From: Lomentospora prolificans
Lineage: Eukaryota > Ascomycota > Sordariomycetes > Microascales > Microascaceae
Assembly (NCBI GenBank): GCA_029532625.1
Contig: JARFXM010000005.1
Coordinates: forward strand, 1,612,001 to 1,676,000
Direction: 5' to 3'
DNA length: 64,000 bases
Shown here in pieces: positions 22,682 to 33,289 of this stretch. Within the stretch, counting starts at the first letter, position 1, and every line of letters begins with the position of its first letter. The position numbers and the translations under genes were made by a program. The notes under the pieces were generated by a model that searched no databases, was not told where the DNA came from, and worked only from the letters and a program-made list of their open reading frames with translations.

Positions 22682-24585
22682 ATGCGATGTTCCTACTGCT
22701 TCAAGATGTCTACCACTTCGAACGATGGGGATAAGACGACCCCTACTGTGAGCGAGTGCCCCGAGAATTCAGCCAGGGAAGAAGGGCCCGCGGCGGCACT
22801 GAAGGAGATGGAGACGGGCGGCTTCGATACGCAAGCAACCAAGAGACTACTCCGAAAGATTGATAGAAATCTCCTCCCATTCATCACCTTCCTTTATCTG
22901 TACGTGTTCTCGAGGAGGGTGCGCTTGCTCTTCGTCGGATCTTAACAAATCATGGATCTATCTTAGTTTGAGTTTCCTCGACCGAACTAACATTGGCAAT
23001 GCCCTTCTTGCGAATCTGGAGAAGGATTTGCATATGGAGGGTCTAGACTACAATGTGGGCCCCAACTATAACCTCGTCCATCCCTCCTTAGATATTACCA
23101 AACGTTGTCACGGCTAACGGGCTTGCACACGTAGATCGCGTTAGCCGTCTTCTTCCCGCTGTACATCGCGGCCGAGATACCGTCAAACCTCGCGATGAAA
23201 CGGTTCAGGCCTTCTGTGTGGATACCCATCATTATGCTCGCCTGGGGTATTATCTGCACTCTCATGGGCATTGTGAAGACTTTTCCCGGACTCATTGTCG
23301 CTCGCTGCGCCCTCGGCCTAGCTGAGGGCGGACTGTTTCCGGGAATCAACTACTAGTACGCAACCCATATTACCTCCCCGCTCCTCTCGATTATGCCCCT
23401 CCGCCGCTATTAACACGTCCCAATATTAGCATTACCTCGTGGTATCGCCGTAATGAATGCGGACTACGGATGGCTCTCTTCTTCTCCGCAGCCACAGGCG
23501 CCGGCGCGTTTGGCGGTCTGCTGGCGCGCGCCATCATTGAGCTGGATGGCAAAGCAGGTCTGTCTGGGTGGTCCTGGATTTTCATTCTTGAGGGTATCGC
23601 GACAGTGATTATAGGTACGGGTTGTCAAAGAGCCTCCCCTGCGTGCTGCCATCGGCGTGGCTATTATTACTGACTATTAATAAATAACTGTATCATTAGC
23701 CATTATCGCCTTCTTCGTCCTGCACGATTACCCTTCGACCGCGCGATTCCTAAATGAAAAGGAGAAGAATGAGGTTCTTCGCCGGCTAAAGCACGATCGA
23801 TCGATTCTCCCTGATGAGTTTGACCTGAAATACGTCAAGCATTCCCTCTCGGATTGGAAAATCTGGTTCCACATGCTTCTCGCACTCGGCATTTACACGC
23901 CTGTTTACGCCTTCGCACTCTTCACCCCGACAATCGTCAAGGCCCTCGGTTACACGAACGAATCCGCCCAATTAATGTCCGCTCCCCCGTACGTTGCAGC
24001 CTGCATCTTCTGCATCCTCGCAGGGTATGTCGCCGACCGCCACGGGCAGCGGGGGATCTACATGATTGGATTCTGCGTCGTCGCGTAAGTTCTCCCGCCT
24101 TTCAGTAATGATGATAATAATGAGTGGCATTGCCAAAAATCTGACCCATCTCGAGTATCATCGGTTACATCCTTCTCATGGCCACGGAAAGCTTGCACGC
24201 CCGCTACTTTGGCTGCTTCCTCGTCGCCATTGGTACATTCTCCAACGTTCCGCAGGGTATCGCCTGGAACGGTAACAACATTGGCGGCTCCGTAAAGCGC
24301 GGCGTCGGTATCGCCATGCAAGTCGGCTTCGGCAATCTCGGCGGCGTCCTATCTAGCTTCGTGTACCGCCATGAAGACAGTCCGCGCTTTCTCACCGGGC
24401 ACGCCACGCTTCTGGGGCTGATGACCATGAGCCTGTGCATATGCATTTTCATGAGGCTTTGGCTGCAGAGGGAGAACGAGAGGCGCGATCGCGATTATAA
24501 GAAGCCAGAGGAGTATACGATGGAAGAGATGTTGGCCGAGCGGGAGGAGGGGGACCATGCACCGTTTTTTAGGTATGTTGTTTGA
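22682..24585 (+). CDS. MFS anion:cation symporter, Dal5/allantoate-permease type
   Basis: Six exons: 22682-22899, 22967-23054, 23135-23355, 23430-23614, 23700-24084 and 24156-24585; the frame closes to 508 residues (500 if the ATG at 22706 is used). The five introns are 67-85 bp; intron 2 begins with the weak donor GTGGGC but its removal restores the family match. An acidic cytosolic N-terminus leads into FITFLYLLSFLDRTNIGNA, the first helix and the conserved Dal5-family motif. Further markers are IALAVFF, EIPSN, WGIICTLMGIV, LGLAEGGLFPGI, ITSWYRR and the DRHGQRG loop; about 12 helices are expected. Relatives import allantoate, ureidosuccinate, nicotinate, pantothenate or other organic anions; the substrate here is not predictable. 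The C-terminus is charged and cytosolic. Confidence 0.88.
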
Positions 24586-25317
24586 GAGGGCTGGCGTTCA
24601 TTCTACGGGACCCTGGAGGGATATTGATTCTCCTGTTCTTTCTACATTGTTTGTTGTATTCAGGCGAGTGAGGTCTAGAAAATTGTACTGAGAGGGGACG
24701 AAAATAGCAATCGGTGGGATAATAATTACCATGGGCGACGTTCGATGCAAATTGCCGAATGTAGGCCCGTAAAAGAGATAGACGGCCAGCGATGCTATCA
24801 ACCTGAGCTGGCAGTTCAGAAAATAATGATTGCTGGCTGACCCTCACATCACATATATGGGTGCTATTTTACCTCTGCCCCCAGCAGAGCCAAGCTTTTC
24901 GACCTCGAACAATGTTGTTGCTCAAATTGATGCGTCAATGCGATGCGACGCTGGGCGGGCACTACGTGTCGGCGTTCAGGGAGCTCCTCATCGTCCAAGC
25001 CTGTCAATTGACGGGGCACGATTCAGTGGATCGATGCGCGGCGCCGATCGATGCAGGGGGAAAGCACTTGGACCAGATCCAAGCTTTCTTGTTCATTTTC
25101 ATTTTAATTTCTTTTTTTTTCCGGGTAGAAGCAAGGAAAAGGGCTCGAAGAGCATGAGAATTGAAAGCTTATGTACAGTATTATTGTATTATGGACATTT
25201 TCCCTCCCCGCCCTTCGTCATACCCATTAGCGTACATTACGTTACTTCCCCCCTTGGGTCGGATTTGCCCAAAGTCACTTGGCGTCTAAAGTCACTTGGC
25301 GTCTCGGGGAGGTCCAC
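24586..25317. other. Intergenic stretch between convergent MFS and GH10 genes
   Basis: About 0.73 kb holding the 3' ends of the plus-strand permease and the minus-strand xylanase. A 17-bp tandem duplication lies 14 bp beyond the xylanase stop; no gene is seen. Confidence 0.55.
25271..25304. repeat. 17-bp exact tandem duplication
   Basis: The unit AAAGTCACTTGGCGTCT occurs twice back to back (25271-25287 and 25288-25304), in the probable 3' untranslated region of the xylanase gene. Confidence 0.95.
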
Positions 25318-26572
25318 TTAGAAGAGCTTCTTGCTCCTCTTGGACTTCTTAGACTTGCAGCTGCCACCACCGGGAGCGGCGCCCTTCTTGAGGACGTCCA
25401 CGACGGCGTCGTAAGCGGGGTGGGTCGAGAAGTCCTCGAACCAGAGGAGAGCGGCGCCCTCACCCTCGAAGACGAAGGGGACCCAGCTGAAGGGATCATA
25501 GAAGTCCCAGAGGGTAAGGCCGACACAGGCCTCGGACTGAACGCACGCGGCGACGGACTAGATTGCGACGAGTTAGCGATTGCAAGTCTCACAAGAGTGG
25601 GTAGAAGGAGCGAAAAGCGGAAATGAAAACTTACGTCGCGGTAGACGTTGGACTGCCACTCGAGGTTAGTCGCGTTGGCGGGAGTCTCCAACCTAACATC
25701 GAGCTCGGTGTAAGCGACCTCAACACCAGTAGCGGCGTAGGACGCAATAACGGCAAGCTGGTCCTCGAGGCTAGGGGCCTGGTGAGCGATGAGATGAGCC
25801 TGCATGCCGATGCCGTCGATCTTGATGCCCTCCGCCTGGAGCATCTTGACGATGCCGACGGCGGCCTTGGACTTGGGGCTGACGGACTCAAGGTTGTAAT
25901 CGTTGTAGTAGAGCTTCGCGTCGGGGTCGACCTCGGAGGCGGTCTGGAAGGCGAGCTTAATGAACTCCTCGCCAAGGACATTGTAGAAGACGGACTCGCG
26001 GTAGGTGCCGTCCTCGTTGAGGGCTTCGTTGACGACGTCCCAGGCGTAGCACTGGCCCTTGTAGTGGCCGGCTACCTCGGTGATGTGGTTGACGATGATC
26101 TCGCGGAGCTCATCGGCGGTCCACTCGCCTTCCTCGACCCAGGGGGCGAGCTGGCTGTGCCAGACGAGGGTGTGGCAGCGGAGGAGCTGGCCGTTTTCCT
26201 TGGCGATGCCGGCGACGATGTCACCCTCGGTGAAGTTGAAGACGCCCTGCTCGGGTTCGACGAAGAGCCACTGCAAACCTCATGTTAGACAACTACTCAA
26301 GAGCAGCGGAAATCCGTGGTTTTCAGAATCGAGTGTGATCCTACCTTCTGACCATTGGTCGGGGTGGTCTGGCCGAACTCGTCAATGTCGTTCAGAATAG
26401 CATCGTACTGGTCGTAGGCAGCCTCGAAACCGGCGCGCTCACGCTGTCCGGGGGTATCGGTGGCAGCACCGAAGTACTTGAGGCCGGCCTTCTTGGCGAG
26501 CTTGTTGAGCTGGGCGTTGGCGCCGGGGAGCGAGGCCGCCAGCAAGGGGAGAGCCAAGGTGGAGAGATGCAT
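25318..26572 (-). CDS. GH10 endo-1,4-beta-xylanase, secreted
   Basis: Three exons on the minus strand: 26345-26572, 25635-26270 and 25318-25557, giving 367 residues; introns of 74 and 77 bp are GT..AG. Residues 1-20 are a signal peptide (SLPGANA before Gln21). The GH10 TIM barrel follows: KYFGAATD, DEFGQTTPTNGQKW, LRCHTLVWHSQLAPW, WDVVNEAL with the acid/base Glu158, YYNDYN, GIGMQAHL, TELDVR with the nucleophile Glu265, and TLWDFYDPFSWV. It hydrolyses internal xylan bonds with retention. There is no CBM1; the protein ends in a Gly linker, one Cys and a Lys/Arg-rich tail (KSKKSKRSKK), which is odd. It is convergent with the permease gene. Upstream are a TATA box, two XlnR-type sites and CreA-type sites, consistent with xylan induction and glucose repression. 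Confidence 0.93.
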
Positions 26573-26750
26573 TTTTGAATGGGAGAAAGGTTGACGACCA
26601 CAAGAACTTGACGGAAGAGATTGTAACGAATGTAACCGAGCCAAAAAGAAAGGAACTCGAATTCTGGGTCCTGAGGAAATTGCCTTTGAAGGGGTGCGTT
26701 GGAGAAGGAAGGGCAGATGAGAACCGAAAGACGGGGATGATGGGGACGTC

Positions 26751-26757
26751 ATTTATA
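26751..26757 (-). promoter_or_regulatory. TATA box of GH10 xylanase gene
   Basis: TATAAAT on the minus strand about 180 bp upstream of the xylanase start codon. Confidence 0.45.
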
Positions 26758-26918
26758 GATATAAGCTTGAACTCGCGGGAAGAGCTCCCGGTGGGCTACT
26801 TCATACCTCCACCTTGCGCTCGTATCATTCTCTTGTTGGACGCAACCAAAACTTCCCACCGTTGGCCGATGGGACGGGGACCTTGCAAAAGTTACCCTTG
26901 GGAGAACCCGGTCGGGTA

Positions 26919-26992
26919 GCGGGGCGGGTGATCCCTGTTCGCGCTTGATCCCCTTTGCGGATTCCGGGGGCTAAACTTGGGTGACGGCTAAT
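26919..26992 (-). promoter_or_regulatory. XlnR-type and CreA-type site cluster, GH10 promoter
   Basis: Within 75 bp, 350-420 bp upstream of the xylanase start, are two same-orientation XlnR/Xyr1 sites (GGCTAAA at 26969-26975 and GGCTAAT at 26986-26992, 10 bp apart) and two matches to the CreA/Cre1 consensus SYGGRG (GCGGGG at 26919-26924 and CCGGGG at 26964-26969). The second CreA match shares a base with the first XlnR site. The motifs are read on the plus strand and such sites work in either orientation. This arrangement is what is expected for a gene induced by xylan breakdown products and repressed by glucose. Confidence 0.55.
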
Positions 26993-28653
26993 ACCACTTT
27001 CATTTGATCTTGGAAATCAACGCATACACTGCGACTCTGCTCCCATGCGTGCCTAGTCTCTGAGCTCTCCAACCAGGGCGAATTACCAGGCTAGCGGGGC
27101 GACCGAGGAAAAGGGCAGAATTAGTCAATTGGGGAATTCCCAGCGCGCATAAAGACAAGACGGGTAATAATCAGCCAGCTTGGGAGTCCATCCATTCATT
27201 GGGGGAGCCAGAAAGTTGCCGAAATCAATATGCTAGGCCGAAGGTCCGGGTGATGCCTCTGAGCGCCGTCTGTCAAGCTAGGCCTGCACCCTTCGCCCGC
27301 AGCCCGCATCCCAAGACGGACTGATCGGAGAATGCTTCCGGAAAAACTAACTGAGCCCCTTCCGCGGGTACTTGGGTGAATGGCAACCACCTTGCAATAC
27401 TAGTTCCGCTGCTGAAGACCGCGCAATGCTGGCGGCCATTCCGCAGTTCGTCGTGGCCGGGCAATGCCACTCTGCAAAGCTCGATTGATGATACCCTAAA
27501 TCAATTGCATGGGCAGTTAATCAAAAGATATGTTGCCAGAGCGGGTCGGTTAGCTACACACCGAACCAGCGGTACTGAGTTAAAAGAGATAGAGGGCATC
27601 TCCAAAAATGATGGAGATTCCAAGGCCACCGTTGGCGGGTGGCCAAGGCGAGAAATCCAATCAGAATTCGGCGGATAAAGTCGCTCGGGAGTGAGACGTG
27701 CTGCAAGGTCCACAGACACAGGCCCCATCGCTGCATTTCCTGGCTGGGGAGGTGTCAAAAAAGGCACGGAGGGTGGTATCGCAGCGTGCCTAGGTGGTGG
27801 GAACCGACATATTGCCAGACGGTATTTTGCCGGCTTGGCCAGAGTTGGGTTGTTGTTTTCTTACGGGCGTCTGGTAAATCAATTTCTTTGTGTTCCCCGC
27901 AGCGTCCGTCCGAGCACGACAACAGATGAGAAAGTGGTGGGCTGGACGCGTGGTGGTAATGCATGCCCGAGAGCGGTGGTGTGGATGGTTTTCAATATCA
28001 AGGAACATCTGTAAGGCCCGTCGGATCTAGATTGAGCAGTTGTAAGTGCAAACGACGGCAGGGAGCTGTTGACTAGGCACGGGAATTCTTAGAGCTGTGT
28101 CGGCGTTACCTCAGCCTCATCCAATAATGCTTCACTCTCATATCAATACCTGTACAGTTGCTTGAAAGGACGACTTCTGTCAGCCCGATTCCAGGGGTAT
28201 CCGGAAGGTCGCCAGCCAGCACGTCAACGAAAGCCGAGCTAGACACTGGGGTAGCTTGGCTGTGCGTGCGGGGAGAGCCAGCATCTGAAAGATCACTTAG
28301 TTTAGCGCACCGAACAAGCGCTTGAGGGAATGGGTCTGGGAAATGAGCCAGCGGGCCCTGATCGTCATCGAACATGGGCGGAGCCTGGATGCACGAAGGT
28401 GTTTTCGGTGGGGTCTGGCGAAGGTTGGTTGTATGTTGGTCGCTTTGTCCTCTGATCGTCAACGGGATTGCCTAGCTGGCTTTTGCTGGTTCCCCATTAG
28501 AATCCATGCATCTGTTCTTGGAACCATCCGACTCGCGCCTTTCGGAGCGCGAGAATGCGGCGAGAGCTGCGTCGAGCTCGCCCCAGAAGGCGAAGAGCTG
28601 TCATGCTCTTCCATAATATAAGAAGAATTAACTGTGCTTTAGAGTCTTCATAT

Positions 28654-28783
28654 TAGCCAGCCAGCCTGGCCATAATCGATCCCCCGAAATCCAGTGAAAT
28701 CGCCAGCTGAGCTGAGCACTGGCCAGCCAGCCAGGCACCGCGCAAACCCAGGCCACCCCGAAGCCAGCCAGCCAGCCAGCCTG
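28654..28783. repeat. GCCA/CCAG microsatellite cluster
   Basis: Repeated runs of GCCA units, the longest about five tandem units at 28763-28782, with further short runs at 28655-28668 and 28720-28735. Similar CCAGC/GCTGG-rich bits recur at 36.5-37.8 kb. Confidence 0.8.
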
Positions 28784-29703
28784 GCGAGTCTGTCCATCAC
28801 CCAGCCGGCGTCACCGTTTGCGGGCGTACCCAGCCCCACCAACGGCCTCCAGTGGATTTACCCAGAGCCTTGGCCTAGCTTCTGTCCATTTATCCAACAT
28901 GAGCCCTCTCCGACGCTAGATGATTCCCATAATCACACTCTCGAAGCTTCTAGCCTGCTCATCTCGACCCACCATCGGATGTGGCAGGACGGCGGTCGCA
29001 GCCACAGGAAATCCGATTCTTCTCTTTGCCCTGCGCGCCAACGAATTGGTTGACCCGTGGATCCGTGGGGTCGTGCCATGCGGGCGCCCCAACTGCAAGC
29101 TTAGAACGACCCAATGTCATTGTATTATTTTTAACCCATCGGCTTGGAAGCGAGGTTTTTGGGCTGTGCTTTGTTTCCCGGAGGAGATTAGATTTCTCGT
29201 TCCGTCGTGCTCTTGTTTAGTGGGCATTCCTACTACCATCAATTGCAACGCCGTATCGCACTTTCTGTTTTTCTCGAGGCTGATAATGCTGTCTTACAGC
29301 CAAGGCAGGCGCACCCGAGGATGGTGACGAAGCAACGAGTCAAGCATCAGGAAAGAACCCGTCAGAAAGTGAGCGCGGCCAATTGCACTTTCACCGAAGC
29401 GCAACGAGAGCAACGATCGACAATGCAATCCTACGTCGTCGCTTACTACCAGCCGGCCCGCAGATTATCCTGTCAGCTCCCTCCTTGAGCGGGATCGAGA
29501 TCTGGGTCGGCACAGGGGCATGAAACGAGGTTAATCTTGAGCAAAACCAACCATCGCTAAATAGTAAACGTCTCTGGAGATCCTACCCCGCCGAGGCTCT
29601 TGCATAGCTTCGCTCGCCTTCGCCAGCACAGATAATACGCACAAGGGACCGCCGCGTGTGCCGCCCCCGGACTCGATTCGAGGTAAATCAGTCCTTCCAT
29701 TGA

Positions 29704-29839
29704 AGGTGCGGCTCTACCAGATGCGCCGGCTAATCTAGAGAATATAGATACTTTTTTTCAAGTGCCCTTAGAGGTGCGGCTCTACCAGATGCGCCGGCTA
29801 ATCTAGAGGATATAGATGCTTCTTTTCAAGCGCCCTTAG
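29704..29839. repeat. 68-bp tandem duplication with tRNA-like sequence
   Basis: Two adjacent 68-bp units (29704-29771 and 29772-29839) differ at four positions, all transitions, with A/T in the first copy and G/C in the second. Read on the minus strand, each begins a tRNA-like 5' half (GCCGGCG, then the A-box-like TGGTAGAGC). For the first copy the minus-strand sequence continues to a B-box-like GAATCGAGTCC and GGGGGCGGC near 29656-29675. The cloverleaf does not fold well: there are mismatches in the acceptor and T stems and the D-arm is short. So it is probably a tRNA relic and not a working tRNA gene. Confidence 0.6.
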
Positions 29840-29907
29840 CCTTAGACACGAACAACTAATATATACGTGTCATTCACCGAGGAGCATGGCATATCGCTCA
29901 CGGTTCT

Positions 29908-32105
29908 TCATTTCGTTTTGGATTCATTGACATCTCCCAAGTCCTCCTCGCTCTCCCAGCTGAACATGGTCTCTTGAGCTGTAATCCTCGTAGTTAGCAC
30001 CCAAATCGGACACGCCATCCCAAGAAAGGACAATCATTTGACTTACCACTCCATAGCTCAGAGTACACGCCTCCACTATCAATCAACTGCTGGTGAGTGC
30101 CCATCTCAGCGACAGCTCCCTCTCTGAGCACAATAATTAGATCGGCATCGAAGATCGTCCTGAGCCTATGCGCCACGAACACACTCGTACGGCCCTTTTC
30201 GCGAAGAATACTGTTAATGTTCGCCATAAGCGCCTGCTCTGTGTGCGTATCCAGCGCGCTCGTCGCCTCGTCAAAAAATAGTAGTGGCGGGTCTTTGAGG
30301 AGCAGGCGGCTGACAGCGAGACGCTGCTTCTCACCGCCCGAGATCATCATCCCTCGCTCGCCGACCTTGGTGTTATAGCCATCGGGGAATTTTTGAACAA
30401 TCTCATGTATGTGGGCGCGCTGAGCTACAGCGACAATCTCCTCATGGGTTGCGTCGATGTTGCCGTACCGTATGTTGTGTTCGATCGAGTCGTTGAAAAG
30501 AGGAGTATCTTGGGGCACGACGCCAATTGATTTGCGTAGAGATTCCATCGTCACCTCACGTAAATCTTGGTCGTCGATGAGGATGCGACCAGATGGAACA
30601 TCGTAAAACCTAAAGAGAAGCTTCAAAAGAGTAGACTTTCCGCATCCGCTAGGTCCAACGATGGCAACCTTCTTCCCAGCGGGAATTGTAAGGTTGAGAT
30701 TGCGTAGAATTGGCCTGTCCGGGTGGTAACCAAAGGTGACGTTTTCGAACTTGATTTCACCGCCCCGAGGCAACGCCAAGGGCTTTGCATTGGGGGCATC
30801 GGTGACGGTGACGTTAACCTTCTGAAGGTTGAACAAGGTCTCCATATCAAGTAAGGACTGTCGAAGCTCTCGGTAGACCGAGCCAAGGAAGTTTAGGGGA
30901 ACTGAAAGTTGGAATACTAGTTGATTAACCATGACGAGATCGCCCACAGTCAGCGCGCCCTGTGCAACACCATTGCAGGCTAGGTACATCATAGCAGTAA
31001 GGGCGGTAGAGAAAATGATGTTTTGGCCGCTGTTAAGGAACGCTAGAGATGTGGCGACCTTGATTGAGCTCTTTTCGTACTCCTTAAGGGCCTTGTCGTA
31101 CCGGGCGACTTCGAATGGTTCGTTATTAAAGTATTTCACCGCTTCATAGTTGATCAAGGAATCGACAGCGACGGTAGAAGCCTTGTTGTCGGCAGCGTTA
31201 GCTCGCCGGCGGAATTTTGTGCGCCATGCCGTGGTCCATATGGTAAAAGCAGTGTATCCAACCATTGTCAGGACGGTAATGGCGGCGAACTTGGCCCCGT
31301 ACTGCCATGTTAGAATACCGCACACCATGCTAATTTCCAGCGCAGTGGGCAAAATGTGGAAGACCATACTGGTCAAAAGGAAACTGATGCCCTTTGTTCC
31401 TCGGTCGATCGCTCGAGTGAGTCCGCCGGTCTGTTTAGAGAGATGGAAGCTAAGGTCGAGTCGGAGGAGATGATCAAAAACGTTGCGAGCAACTCGTCGG
31501 ATCGCCTTCTGCGCAACGGACGCGAAGATGGCATTTCGAAGCTCCTGGAAGACAGTTGCACCTATCCTCGTCGCGCCGTACGCCAAGATCATGCTGCCAG
31601 CTACAGCGACAGCGTTGCCGCCCATGGCGCCAATGTCCATATTCATGGAATCTACAATGGACTTGAAGTAGAACGGCACCTGCACGTTGAGCACCTTGGC
31701 CCCAACCAGCAGGGAGACGGCAAGGGCCACGCGGAACTTGGTATCTAGACTGCCTTTCGGCCACAGATAATGTGACATCTCCTTCATGATAGCCCAGTCG
31801 GCCTTGCGCTGCTCCTGTGAACTCTTCTCGATGGCTGCCAGGGGATCACTTGTAGCCTTTGCCGAGGTCACTTTCCCAGCGACGATCGGAGGCGGCTTAA
31901 CGCCATCCTTTGCGACGATTGTAGGTCGGATGGGGACATTTTCGGAGGGGGTCGGCTTTTTGGAATCGCTGCGAAAGCTTCGGGAGATGTGGAATGCTCT
32001 TGTCGAGTAGGTAGTAAAAACCCATTGAGAGGGAGAGATGGTACGAGTCGAAACTGCGCAGGTCGCCTGCAAGGCGCTCGGGCGCAAAAGGGAAATTCGG
32101 ATCAT
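29908..32105 (-). CDS. ATM1: Mitochondrial ABC transporter Atm1 (half-size, ABCB7 type)
   Basis: Two exons on the minus strand: 30047-32105 and 29908-29978, split by a 68-bp intron with a GCTAAC branch site; 709 residues. The N-terminal 40-50 residues are rich in Arg, Ser and Thr without acidic residues, a mitochondrial presequence. Residues about 110-400 are a six-helix type-I ABC membrane domain. The nucleotide-binding domain has Walker A GPSGCGKST (484-492), a Q-loop (VPQDTPLF), ISGGEKQR (signature, about 588), Walker B LLFFDE (about 608) and the H-loop HRL. Atm1 lies in the inner mitochondrial membrane and exports a glutathione/sulfur-containing species needed for cytosolic and nuclear Fe-S protein assembly and iron sensing. 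Splicing replaces a read-through tail by an acidic end (SWESEEDLGDVNESK), typical for the family. It is a single-copy housekeeping-type gene. Confidence 0.95.
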
Positions 32106-33250
32106 GGTATGCGGTGGTGGAAGAACCGAAGCATCATTCGTAGCTGGCAGCCGTCGAGAGCTCGGCGTTCGGGCGCGGGGTCGGAGCTTGGAGGAAGCTC
32201 GACCAGGCTGTAAAACGGTTCAGAATACGCACATTGGGAGGTTTGTCGCGAATTCTCCGGCTAGAAAGGGGCCGGCTGAGAGTGCATTAGCAGATTGCAG
32301 GTATACAGGGAAAGCAAAAGCCGCGGCGAAACTTGTGCGTCCAGACACAAATATAGCTCACTGAGTGGAGAAATGACTGTGTTGCAATTCAGGCCAAAAA
32401 TTAGGATATGTGACGTCGGCCAGCCAGGTACCTGGGTCCCCGCGAGATCACGTGCGTACTTATCAACCCGAGGAGGCACGTGAGCACGCGACAACATGGT
32501 GTCTGGACGACACCTTATCGGGCATCATCACGGTTCTGAGAGAATTCAAGATATTGGTAAATATCCCATGGCAACCAAGAGGCCATCCTATTTCCATACT
32601 TGTTACACGAAGATGGGAAAGTAATTCACTGCCCAGGCGGCATCCTGAGAAGTGCATCAATCCTCCCTACAAACTCTCATAGGGACACCCGTATGCTGGC
32701 CAGGGCACATGATCGGAGATCGACTTGTCAAGAACTAGCGCTTGATTCTCGATTTACTTGTCTTTCGTCAAGTGTCAACCCTAAAACGACACGTAGATCA
32801 AGCTCGATATTCGGTCTCTATGAGTGTCGAGAATCACAAGGGTTGGGTTCCATGAACATGCCTAGGGTTAGGAGGGAGTCGGATGAAGAGACCCAAGCCA
32901 GGTGGCCCCTTCCAAAGGAAGAAATATTTGGGGAGAAAAAAAGTAAGCGCTTGGGTTTACATCTCGGGTCGAACGGTCGAGCTTCATGGATAATCGTTGA
33001 TATGTAGACCGGTCTACCATCCAGACCAAGCCGCCTCGGAGTTTTCGACGGGAAGGTAGCTTGGAGGTACCCATCGAGACGCGGTGCCAGGTGTTCAGAC
33101 ACGACATTAAGAAACGGACATAATCCAGCCTTTCATTTCTTGTACCTCACATTTTCGAATGAGAACCTGCGGTGCTACACGCCGTATTGAGACCGCCTTT
33201 TGACAGGAGTCACACCAACTCGTCAAGGCTAAAACAACTCATTCAAAACG

Positions 33251-33251
<1 letters not shown>

Positions 33252-33286
<35 letters not shown>
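33252..33286. repeat. AT dinucleotide microsatellite
   Basis: About 17 uninterrupted AT/TA units in non-coding DNA upstream of no recognised gene. Confidence 0.9.

Positions 33287-33289
<3 letters not shown>

Larger units (their letters stand above)
26573..29907. other. Xylanase promoter and gene-poor stretch
   Basis: About 3.3 kb. The first 500 bp hold the GH10 promoter (TATA, XlnR- and CreA-type motifs). Beyond it there are only motif-free frames (up to about 135 codons), a GCCA-rich microsatellite region near 28.7 kb and a 68-bp tandem duplication at 29.7 kb. Confidence 0.5.

Noticed and set aside
25623..26288. 221-codon antisense frame opposite the GH10 gene, and similar frames opposite AA9 (13502-14134) and the Reb1-like gene (46863-47741)
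   Set aside because: All are low-complexity mirror images of well-supported genes and lack starts, promoters or domains of their own.
33252..33286. AT repeat as a replication origin or centromere signal
   Set aside because: It is a plain dinucleotide microsatellite with no supporting context.
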